Below, one piece after another: positions 44,189 to 51,291 of a stretch of 64,000 bases of DNA. Below the pieces are notes generated by a model. The model was not told where the DNA came from. It made no database searches and saw only the letters and a program-made list of their open reading frames with translations. The position numbers and the translations under genes were made by a program. This DNA is from CAYSRC01 sp964446385 (GTDB lineage Bacteria; Bacillota; Clostridia; Oscillospirales; Ruminococcaceae): the NCBI GenBank assembly GCA_964446385.1, contig CAYUOH010000004.1, forward strand, positions 62,001 to 126,000, written 5' to 3'. Position 1 is the stretch's first letter. Each line of letters opens with the position of its first letter.

Positions 44189-46195
44189 TTATTTTTCGTC
44201 CTGCAGTGCGTCGTATCCTTCTTCGCCTGTACGGACCTTGATGACGTTTTCCACATCGTACACAAAGATCTTGCCATCGCCTATGTGGCCTGTGTATAAA
44301 ACTTCTTTTGCGGTTTCAATAACAGTCCTGACGGGTACCTTGGAAACGACGATATCCACCTGTACCTTTGGCAACAGGTTGACTTCCGTCTCAACGCCTC
44401 GGTAGTATTCGGTTTTGCCTTTCTGTATGCCGCAGCCAAGAACCTGCGTTACAGTCATACCCGTAACGCCGATATCGTTCATGGCGGTTTTCAGCGCTTC
44501 GAATTTGCTTTGCTTCGTGATTATCTCGACCTTGGTTATCTTAGCGCCTGAAACTGTAGCTTCAGTCTTGATGGAATGCTGTACCGGTACGGCTTTGCTG
44601 ATGTCAACACTGGCAGGCGCGACAGTCTTCGCAAGAGCTGTGTAGATGAATCTTGCGCGTTTGATCGGGGCGTTGTCTGTCGAGTCATAGTCCAGATCAG
44701 AGCGCACAAGTTGCTCGTCGGGGTAAGCAAGCACGCCCATTTCCGGAATATCGAGGCCTTCCAGTTCGTCCTCCGGGGAAACCCTGAGACCCCAGACTTT
44801 GTCGAGGATTCTGAAGAAGATGAAGGATACGCCGAATCCATAGATGAGAAGTACGGCTATACAAATAAGCTGCGCGTAGAATTGGGAAGCGTCGCCGTAG
44901 AAAAGCCCGGTCACACCGCCCGAAACGCCGTTAATGCCATCGCCGTATTTTCCGTCGGCGAAGAGGCCAAGGGAGATGACACCCCAGAGCCCATTCACGC
45001 CATGAACCGAAATCGCACCGACGGGGTCATCTATTTTGCATTTATTCTCAAAGAACGGGACTGCTATGCAGACAAGGAGGCCTGCGACAATGCCGATAAT
45101 AAAAGCAGAAATACCGTTGACAAAAGCACAGGGCGCCGTGATAGCGACAAGGCCAGCGAGGGTACCGTTAAGAGTCATGGAGGGATCAGGCTTGCCGAAT
45201 TTGATCCACATATAGAACATTGCAATAAGTCCACCGATCGCACCGGCTATCATGGTGTTCGTCGCCACGATGGCAAGCCTGAAATCTGAGGAATTCAGCG
45301 TCGAACCGGCGTTAAATGAGAACCAGCAGAAGTACAGGATTATCGTGCCTATGATCGCCATAGGGATGTTATGCCCGGGGAAGGCTCTTGCGGTGCCGTC
45401 TTTCCTGAACTTTCCAATTCTGGGACCGATAACAATAGCACCGGCGAGAGCCAGCATACCGCCCATAGAGTGGACGACTGCGGATCCTGCGAAGTCAACA
45501 ACACCATGACCCAGGCCGAAATTTGCGCCGAGGGTGGCAAGCCAACCGCCGCCCCATACCCAGTTGGCGAACAGAGGATAGAGGAACATGGAAATGAAGA
45601 ACGAGGTTATCACTACAGCTGAGTACTTGGCGCGCTCAGCCATGGCACCCGTCGGAATGGTGACGGTCGTATCCATGAAAACCATCTGGAAAAAGAACAG
45701 CGCATAGACGCCCGCATCATATGTACCGCTCAGCATAAAACCCTTATAGCCTAAAATGCCGCCAAGCCCCGGGATGGAGAGCATCGCATCAAGGACAGAG
45801 CCGCCGGCACCCAACCCGGCAGCGCCGCCGGAGCCGCCCATCTGAAGAGCGAAACCTACGAGGAAATACCCGACGGCGCCGACGAGGAACACCATGAAGT
45901 TCATCGTCATGGTGTGGACGGCATTCTTGGCACGGCAGAAACCGGTCTCAACCATTGCGAATCCGCACTGAAAGAAGAAGACCATGAACGCACATATCAT
46001 TACCCATGTGAAGTTTGCGCCGAAATATGCCTTGTTGGCGGTAGTTGCAACTTCATCGAGCGTTTCGTTGCCCATTGTCGCGACATAAGAAACACCGGAT
46101 GGATCCGCATCTGCTGCAAACGCGGTAATCGGAAGCAAAGAAAAAATCAATATGGCAAGCAGGATTAGTCCTATTATTTTACTTGTCTTTTTCAT
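44189..46195 (-). CDS. amt: Ammonium transporter fused to a C-terminal P-II domain
   Basis: 668 residues. Signal peptide-like segment 1-28, then the 11-helix Amt core (about 58-465) with the twin channel histidines likely at H242 (VVHSMGG) and H398 (SVHGVNG). A linker (470-550) leads to a complete P-II (GlnB/GlnK) domain at 551-662: T-loop QKGKTEYYRGVET at 591-603, ATP-binding Q591 and K610, and B-loop YTGHIGDGKIFV near 634-645. The residue matching the uridylylated Tyr51 of GlnB is Thr603, so that modification is not possible. P-II proteins normally plug AmtB in trans; here the regulator is covalently attached. Third-position G+C looks higher than in neighbours. Confidence 0.95.
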   Translation of the reverse strand: MKKTSKIIGLILLAILIFSLLPITAFAADADPSGVSYVATMGNETLDEVATTANKAYFGANFTWVMICAFMVFFFQCGFAMVETGFCRAKNAVHTMTMNFMVFLVGAVGYFLVGFALQMGGSGGAAGLGAGGSVLDAMLSIPGLGGILGYKGFMLSGTYDAGVYALFFFQMVFMDTTVTIPTGAMAERAKYSAVVITSFFISMFLYPLFANWVWGGGWLATLGANFGLGHGVVDFAGSAVVHSMGGMLALAGAIVIGPRIGKFRKDGTARAFPGHNIPMAIIGTIILYFCWFSFNAGSTLNSSDFRLAIVATNTMIAGAIGGLIAMFYMWIKFGKPDPSMTLNGTLAGLVAITAPCAFVNGISAFIIGIVAGLLVCIAVPFFENKCKIDDPVGAISVHGVNGLWGVISLGLFADGKYGDGINGVSGGVTGLFYGDASQFYAQLICIAVLLIYGFGVSFIFFRILDKVWGLRVSPEDELEGLDIPEMGVLAYPDEQLVRSDLDYDSTDNAPIKRARFIYTALAKTVAPASVDISKAVPVQHSIKTEATVSGAKITKVEIITKQSKFEALKTAMNDIGVTGMTVTQVLGCGIQKGKTEYYRGVETEVNLLPKVQVDIVVSKVPVRTVIETAKEVLYTGHIGDGKIFVYDVENVIKVRTGEEGYDALQDEK

Positions 46196-46244
46196 AAATA
46201 CACCTCTTTTGAATTATATAAATTTCTAATTGAAGTTATACATT

Positions 46245-46538
46245 TTACTCTTCTTTTTTTTTGAAGTTGCTCCAGGAAAACCGGGAAGCCGTTTTGTATA
46301 CTTCCGTCTTGAGTTTTCTCACCGACAGAAAATACCTCACGCCGAGGAATGCAATGATTACGCCGAATATTTCTCCGGGAATCTTTGAACTCAATACCTT
46401 ATATTCCACGTTATTTAAATAGCTGTACAGACAGAAAGAAATACCGAGTAAAACTATTGCGGCCGAAGACAGAAACAGTGCCCAGATTGCTATGACCTTT
46501 TTCTTTTCGACATTATGTTCATTTATTCGCTCTTTCAA
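46245..46538 (-). CDS. Small two-helix membrane protein upstream of amt
   Basis: 97 residues, no family recognised. Two hydrophobic segments (about 15-38 and 55-70) separated by a short polar loop; charged N-terminus (KERINEHNVEKKK) and basic C-terminus (SNFKKKEE), which predicts both ends in the cytoplasm. Start codon is TTG with AAGGAG seven bases in front. It lies 49 bases ahead of the Amt-P-II gene with no terminator between, so the two are probably co-transcribed. It might assist the transporter, but that is a guess from position only. Confidence 0.65.
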   Translation of the reverse strand: MKERINEHNVEKKKVIAIWALFLSSAAIVLLGISFCLYSYLNNVEYKVLSSKIPGEIFGVIIAFLGVRYFLSVRKLKTEVYKTASRFSWSNFKKKEE

Positions 46539-46601
46539 GTTACCACTCCTTTATACCGTATTTCATTTATTTTCCGTTTCAGCATGCAAATGAATAAATA
46601 T

Positions 46602-46689
46602 ATAAATAAAAGGCAAAGAAGTTCGATGAACCCCTTTGCCAAAATAAAATGACAAAGGAATCCAACATTTAACATACTGGACTCCCTTG
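46602..46689 (-). promoter_or_regulatory. Tandem terminator-like hairpins in the leader of the Amt unit
   Basis: Hairpin 1: 46653-46689, 12-bp stem CAAGGGAGTCCA/TGGATTCCTTTG (two wobbles) followed by ATTTTATTTT. Hairpin 2: 46612-46640, GGCAAAG/CTTTGCC outer stem plus GTTC/GAAC inner stem, followed by TTTTATTTAT. Both face the minus strand and lie 65-150 bases before the first gene of the unit, where no upstream gene needs terminating. This looks like transcription attenuation. Confidence 0.6.
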
Positions 46690-46822
46690 CCCTTTAATAT
46701 TAAGTTAATGGAAATTATGTATTACGCGTCTCGCTAAGCCAGTCCATTCCGGAAAAGGACATAAAAAATATTGCAAAATCTGATATTGCCGATATTTTTT
46801 AACTTAGTTTATTCTTTTTGCT

Positions 46823-46851
46823 ATTATGTTACATTGTTTGTAATATTGCAA
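46823..46851 (-). promoter_or_regulatory. Putative promoter and dyad operator of the Amt unit
   Basis: Minus-strand TTGCAA, 17-base spacer, CATAAT. The spacer is almost entirely the dyad TTACATTGTTTGTAA (46829-46843), and the -35 box sits in the palindrome ATATTGCAATAT (46843-46854). ATATTGC recurs at 46767 and 46782. The leader would be about 275 bases long. Confidence 0.5.
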
Positions 46852-46854
46852 TAT

Positions 46855-47424
46855 CAATACTAGATAAATTCAAATAATTCTTAAGATGATTATTATGCAT
46901 GTTGAATAGAAAAAACCAACAGAATTTATTTTACACTATAAACGAAAGCACGAACGGGACGCGTATAAAAGATAAAGAACTTGCGTAAGTGGTCAACCGC
47001 CCGAAGCCTGATAGCTCCAGTCTTCTACAATCCAGGCGGAACCGTTGTGCCCGCATCCGACGCCGAGTAGTATTGAAGAGCTATATAAAAAACGGTGTAT
47101 AAACCAGGGCGGACAACAACGCAAGCTCCACGATGAATCCCATAATCAACAAGGAGTGTCGTATGTACGGGACACGGAGATTAATACCAGCGATAAGACA
47201 TTCTGCGTCGGAATTGCGCAAATCGACAGGATTCGTTTTCAACTTAATTCTTCTACATCCATTGCCCGGTCAATCACAGATTCTTTCAATGTGATAAACA
47301 AGGGTGCGCATTTTGTATTAAACTCGTGTTCTTCTCCAAAAAAGAACGTCAGTATTGATATAATGATGGCGTTTTTATTTTATACAAAGTCGCCTTAAGA
47401 AGGTCTTGACAGCAAGGTTTTACT
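46855..47424. other. Gene-poor stretch with decayed fragments and an orphan stem-loop
   Basis: About 570 bases with no intact gene. Minus-strand pieces that look coding: 47239-47375 reads ..FGEEHEFNTKCAPLFITLKE.. to a stop, and 47042-47205 reads ..RWY-stop-SPCPVHTT.. then GACVVVRPGLYTVF, which is reminiscent of the W-LRSP and GVRPAL parts of DUF6273 proteins with stops and substitutions. I treat these as pseudogene debris. The orphan stem-loop at 47346-47380 is listed separately. No insertion-sequence ends recognised. Confidence 0.35.
47346..47380 (+). repeat. T-tailed stem-loop, copy 2 of the tRNA-Ser terminator type
   Basis: ACGTCAGTATTG/TAATGATGGCGT around an ATA loop, then TTTTTATTTT. 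The core AGTATTGATAYAATG matches the terminator at 43491 in 14 of 15 fixed bases, while the outer stem differs but still pairs. No gene lies directly upstream on this strand. Confidence 0.6.
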
Positions 47425-48483
47425 TTATATTTTTTTACGTATTCGGCGCACCCTGTTTATATGTCGTTCGAATTCTCCGGAGTCAATGAATTCTGCAAGT
47501 ACGTACTGTTCAAAAGAAGGTACAGCGCAGGAATAAAAGCCGACTCGTTTTTCGTATTCTGAAAGCAACTTATCAGGAAGTACCATATATCCTATTCTTA
47601 TTGACGGTGCGATCGTTTTTGTAAAAGTGTTAATATATATAACATTTCCGTCTTTCGCGAGTGAAAATAAAGTTTCCTGAGGTTTAGCCGACGGAGTGAA
47701 TTCGGATTCAAAATCATCCTCAACAATATAGCGCCCTGCTGTTTGTGATGCCCAGCGAATGTACTCCCTCCGCTTTGCCGCGTTTGCAGTTACTCCTGAC
47801 GGATAACTGCGATACGGAGTAATATGAAGAACATCAGCCTCAGTATTCAAAAGTTCTGACGACATGATTCCATCCTGTCCGAGAGTAAGGAGCCTGATGT
47901 CAACATCGTTTGCCTGGTATACCTGCTCGATTTTTTCGTATGACGGATTCTCTATCCCGTATATCAACTTTCTCCCTAGAATCTGTACAACCAGTCCGTA
48001 TAGATATTCCGCACCGGATCCGATGATAATCTGCTCAGGAGAAACATAACTGTTTCTGTTCCTGGCAAGGTATTCCGAAATAGCACGCCTTAATTCAACT
48101 GAACCTCTGTTCGGACATTTGGAAAAAATACTCTCCCCTCGATCACTGAGAACACGCCTGATTGTTCTCGCGTATATTCCGAAAGGGAAACATGATGCAA
48201 TATCGGTATGTGTCAATATTTCATCAGGAAATGTTGAACTGTTTACCGGAGCAACCGAAAAACTGTCGCCCTCTTTAAAGGTAACATAGTATCCGCTTCT
48301 TTCCCTGGATTCGATATATCCCTCTTCTTCAAGAAGTTCCATTGCATGTTCGACAGTAATCACACTAATGTTGAAATCATCACTTATCTGACGTTTTGAC
48401 GGGATTCTAGTACCGCACGGATACGCCCCTTTCAGTATTTCACCTCGAAGCTGATAATAAAGATTAAGATACAAACTGATCAT
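47425..48483 (-). CDS. MocR/PdxR-type GntR regulator, C-terminally short
   Basis: 352 residues. GntR winged helix at 1-70 (LKGAYPCGTRIPSKRQI, then GYIESRERSGYYV) followed by an aminotransferase fold-type I domain from about 90, with the PLP lysine at K289 (NTFTKTIAPSIRIGY) and the cofactor-contacting EDDFESEF at 255-262. Family members are about 440-480 residues; here the protein ends at RRIRKKI after an A7 tract, about 100 residues early. No continuation of the C-terminal domain was found in any downstream frame. It is divergent from an ECF S component and a pyridoxal kinase, so vitamin B6 control is the likely role. It may be a pseudogene or a shortened active form. Confidence 0.82.
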   Translation of the reverse strand: MISLYLNLYYQLRGEILKGAYPCGTRIPSKRQISDDFNISVITVEHAMELLEEEGYIESRERSGYYVTFKEGDSFSVAPVNSSTFPDEILTHTDIASCFPFGIYARTIRRVLSDRGESIFSKCPNRGSVELRRAISEYLARNRNSYVSPEQIIIGSGAEYLYGLVVQILGRKLIYGIENPSYEKIEQVYQANDVDIRLLTLGQDGIMSSELLNTEADVLHITPYRSYPSGVTANAAKRREYIRWASQTAGRYIVEDDFESEFTPSAKPQETLFSLAKDGNVIYINTFTKTIAPSIRIGYMVLPDKLLSEYEKRVGFYSCAVPSFEQYVLAEFIDSGEFERHINRVRRIRKKI

Positions 48484-48501
48484 ATATAATATTTCCTTAT
48501 T

Positions 48502-48557
48502 GAGTATAATAATATGTTCAAGAATAAATTATAGTATATGTCATCAATATAGTAAAT
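48502..48557. promoter_or_regulatory. Direct repeats between the MocR-like gene and the ECF gene
   Basis: ATAGTATAT (48531-48539) and ATAGTAAAT (48549-48557) are in direct orientation 18 bases apart, with a weaker third match GAGTATAAT at 48502. MocR regulators often bind direct repeats in such divergent intergenic regions. A/T richness makes chance matches possible. Confidence 0.35.
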
Positions 48558-48578
48558 ATTTAACATACGGAGTAAATT

Positions 48579-49193
48579 ATGAGAAAAGACAAACTTTTAA
48601 AACTTACGCTGACATCAGTAATGGCTGCATTGTCATATGTTGTTTTTTCATTCCTTCAGTTTAAAGTTGCGCTTCCCGGAGGTGATGCAACATCCTTTCA
48701 TCTGGGTAATGCCGTTTGCGTTCTTGCCGCGCTGCTCCTTGGCGGAGTATACGGAGGTCTGGCAGGAGCAATCGGAATGACTTTTGGAGATGTCTTCGAT
48801 CCGGTTTACATTGTCTACGCACCTAAAACCTTTATATTAAAGCTTTGTATAGGTTTGATTACCGGTCTTGTAGCCCACAGGTTTGGCAGAATTTCGCATT
48901 CCGAAGATAAAGCACATATTATGAAATGGAATATTATCGCCGCTGTATCCGGGATGCTCTTTAATTTCATATTTGATCCTCTTGTCGGTTATTTTTACAA
49001 GTGGCTTATTCTCGGAAAAAGCGCAGCTGAAATTACACTGGGATGGAATGTATTGACTACGGGAATCAATGCAGTCGCATCTGTCGTCATTGCTGTCCTT
49101 GCATATATTCCCATCCGCAGCGCTTTAAAAAAAGCCTGCATATTTATAAAAATTGGGAAATACGATGACAAAAAAAATTCTTCTGATAAATGA
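48579..49193 (+). CDS. ECF transporter S component, probably for vitamin B6
   Basis: 204 residues, about six membrane helices, typical small substrate-binding subunit of an energy-coupling factor transporter. Family features: early ALSYVVFSF helix, the GNAVCVLAALLLGGVYGGLAGAIGM-type loop-helix region (near 42-66, shown here in shortened form) and FGDVFDPVY. No ATPase or T component is adjacent, so it would share a general ECF module encoded elsewhere. The downstream pyridoxal kinase, which it overlaps by 29 bases, points to pyridoxal/pyridoxamine as substrate. ATG start with CGGAG in front. Confidence 0.85.
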   Translation: MRKDKLLKLTLTSVMAALSYVVFSFLQFKVALPGGDATSFHLGNAVCVLAALLLGGVYGGLAGAIGMTFGDVFDPVYIVYAPKTFILKLCIGLITGLVAHRFGRISHSEDKAHIMKWNIIAAVSGMLFNFIFDPLVGYFYKWLILGKSAAEITLGWNVLTTGINAVASVVIAVLAYIPIRSALKKACIFIKIGKYDDKKNSSDK

Positions 49194-49995
49194 CTTGCCG
49201 GGGTATGGAAAGGTTGCAGTATCGGCAATGAGTCCAGTACTTATTCGCCACGGATACGAACTTTTCATACTTCCTACAATGATAGTCTCCAACACACTGA
49301 ACTACGGGAAATTCGCGATCATTGATACGACCGAATACATGAAAGAAGCAGTTCAGACCTGGAAAGAACTGGGATTTAAGTTTGACGCTATTTCAACAGG
49401 TTTCATAGCAAATGACGAACAAGCAGAATTTATATTGAATTTCTGTAGGGAGCAGTCAGAAGTTGGAGTAAAGATATTCACAGATCCAATTATGGCTGAT
49501 AACGGCAAACTATATAATTCCGTTCCCGAACGCCGAGTTGAAGCAATGAAGAAAATTATCACTGTATCAGATTACATTTTCCCCAATCAAACTGAGGCAT
49601 GCTTTTTGTCCGGAGTTTCTTATAATGAAGTAGGTTACAGTCGGGATGAACTTTATAAAATGGCCACAGTTCTTCACCAAACAGGCGCAAAATCAGTTGT
49701 GATTACAAGCGCGATGCTAAAAAACGTCAATCACGGAGACATAAAAGCCGTTGTGGGATATGATGGTAAGAAAGATAATTTATTTTCTGTCGAATATGAT
49801 GAGATTCCGGTAAAAATCAACGGCTCCGGAGATCTGTTCTCTGCTATAATAATAGCGGAGATTATGGATGGAGCTGAACTGGAGCCCTCAGTCCGGAAAG
49901 CAGTAACGGGAGTACGGGATATTATTCTTCGTAATATTGATACTGCAAAAGAGTACAATGGCCTTCCTGTTGAGGCAGACATTGAGATACTGTAG
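49165..49995 (+). CDS. Pyridoxal/pyridoxamine kinase
   Basis: 276 residues, ribokinase-like fold of the PdxK/PdxY type. N-terminal INDLPGYGKVA (near 7-17), a PNQTEACFLSG block (near 142-152) and the catalytic loop GSGDLFSA near 222-229. It makes PLP or PMP from salvaged vitamers. The ATG at 49165 with GGGAAA in front is preferred over the TTG at 49153. The gene starts inside the S-component gene, so uptake and phosphorylation are translationally linked. Assignment to pyridoxamine rather than thiamine-type kinase rests on motif order and neighbours. Confidence 0.87.
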   Translation: MTKKILLINDLPGYGKVAVSAMSPVLIRHGYELFILPTMIVSNTLNYGKFAIIDTTEYMKEAVQTWKELGFKFDAISTGFIANDEQAEFILNFCREQSEVGVKIFTDPIMADNGKLYNSVPERRVEAMKKIITVSDYIFPNQTEACFLSGVSYNEVGYSRDELYKMATVLHQTGAKSVVITSAMLKNVNHGDIKAVVGYDGKKDNLFSVEYDEIPVKINGSGDLFSAIIIAEIMDGAELEPSVRKAVTGVRDIILRNIDTAKEYNGLPVEADIEIL

Positions 49996-50042
49996 TTCTG
50001 AGTTTTCCAAATCTGTTGTATTTTATAAATATTTGTATTAAA

Positions 50043-50088
50043 AAATTCCTGTCAAAACAGAGCGTTTGCTCCGGATTGACAGGAATTT
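50043..50088. terminator. Bidirectional terminator between the B6 unit and the PlsC-like gene
   Basis: Perfect 13-bp stem AAATTCCTGTCAA/TTGACAGGAATTT with a second small hairpin GAGC-GTTT-GCTC inside its loop. A and T tracts flank both sides. It lies between convergent genes. Confidence 0.85.
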
Positions 50089-50091
50089 ATT

Positions 50092-51291
50092 CTATAGACC
50101 GAGGAACTGGAACGAGCCTTCTTGATGACCCTCCGTCAGATATTTGTAATGATAAAAGAAATTACAGTATTTGAGTGCATTAAAGTGTTTGTCACCTACA
50201 ATCTGGTAAAGGCCGTCTTTCAAATACATATTGAGCTTGTGTCCGGCAACACAGGTCATCTCCCTGATATCGTCATAATAATAGACACGGCATCCATTTT
50301 TTTCGATTATCTCTATACGGTTTCCAAATATAGATATCTTAACACAGCGTTGGGAAATTTCTTTATGATGATACAGAATTACTTCGTATATTTTTGCATT
50401 ATCTTGAAACGCCGGGATGTTGTTCCAGACTGAGGGTTCGGCATTTCTGATGAATTTTTCCTGGGCCTCGTAAATATCGGCAACTGTTCCGTACTGCGGA
50501 CCCTCAAAGGGACAGTTCAGTGTTTGATTTGGGTTAAGTCTGTATGTTCTTCCGCATGATGTGCAAGTAATGGAGTCACCTTTTGAAATGTATTTTCCGA
50601 TTCCGCATTCGGGGCAGAAATACATTACTCGTTCAAGACCCTCGGCTAATCTTTTTCCGGGATACAGAGTTCCGTCAGCTACATCGTCTACGTAAAGATC
50701 CCGGCAGATTTCACCATAAAGTTCTTCGTTATCCATTTCCCGGTATTCCCTGGGTTCTATAATCCTGCAAACCTCGGCTTTCATGGTGCCTTTGCGTCTG
50801 AAATCAGACCAGCGGGGCTTTACACAGTAACCTCCTTCAAAGCGAAGAATTAAGACGGGTAGACGGAGCATTTTTACGAGTTTTGCAACCTGCGGGCCGA
50901 TATAACAGGTTTTTCCGTTATATGTTCTGTTTCCTTCGGGGAAAAGGCAGATTGTTCCGCCCTCTTTAGCAACTTTAATACAGTTTTTAACTGCAACTAC
51001 ATCAGTAGTACCTTTTAAAATTGGTATCGGTGCGGCACCCCACTGAATAATTCTGGAAATCAGGCCGTTTGATAGAACGTCCTCCATTGCAACAAAATAA
51101 ACAGGTTCTTTGAACATTGCAGAGACTATGTACTGGTCGGCATCGGTCTGATGATTTGCAAGAATAAGATAGTTTTTTTCGCCGGTATCTAAATGTCTGA
51201 TTTTAATATGATAAAAGAGCATTGTCGGTATTGTAAAAAACGGGGAAAGTAATTTTTTAATAATCCTGTGCTTTTTTTTTATCCAATTCAT
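50092..51291 (-). CDS. PlsC-like acyltransferase with zinc ribbon and extra C-terminal domain
   Basis: 399 residues. LPLAT/PlsC domain in the first half: H-x4-D at H47-D52 (NHQTDAD), motif III FPEGNRTYNG at 117-126, and an N-terminal hydrophobic stretch near 14-28. A zinc ribbon follows (C226, C229, C243, C246: CPECG, CTSCG), and the C-terminal 130 residues (about 265-399) look like a beta-rich PH/GRAM-like domain, not recognised with certainty. Normal PlsC proteins are 200-250 residues. The gene starts in an ATGA overlap with the rsgA stop and closes the yicC run, in the place where rpe and thiN usually stand. Reaction: probably acylation of a lysophosphatidate-like acceptor. Confidence 0.82.
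   Translation of the reverse strand: MNWIKKKHRIIKKLLSPFFTIPTMLFYHIKIRHLDTGEKNYLILANHQTDADQYIVSAMFKEPVYFVAMEDVLSNGLISRIIQWGAAPIPILKGTTDVVAVKNCIKVAKEGGTICLFPEGNRTYNGKTCYIGPQVAKLVKMLRLPVLILRFEGGYCVKPRWSDFRRKGTMKAEVCRIIEPREYREMDNEELYGEICRDLYVDDVADGTLYPGKRLAEGLERVMYFCPECGIGKYISKGDSITCTSCGRTYRLNPNQTLNCPFEGPQYGTVADIYEAQEKFIRNAEPSVWNNIPAFQDNAKIYEVILYHHKEISQRCVKISIFGNRIEIIEKNGCRVYYYDDIREMTCVAGHKLNMYLKDGLYQIVGDKHFNALKYCNFFYHYKYLTEGHQEGSFQFLGL

Noticed and set aside
46690..46800. ANTAR-type dual hexaloop RNA in the Amt leader
   Set aside because: I looked for two adjacent hairpins with AxxGxx hexaloops before the terminators. ACTGGC and similar words occur but do not sit in paired stems, so the claim is not supported.
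46823..46854. GlnR/TnrA site in the Amt promoter
   Set aside because: The dyad TTACATTGTTTGTAA does not fit TGTNA-N7-TNACA in either orientation.
47045..47398. Plus-strand open frame of 117 codons in the gene-poor stretch near the MocR-like gene
   Set aside because: No ribosome site, no recognisable domain, and it runs opposite to broken fragments that look more like former coding sequence. It also reads through the T-tailed stem-loop.
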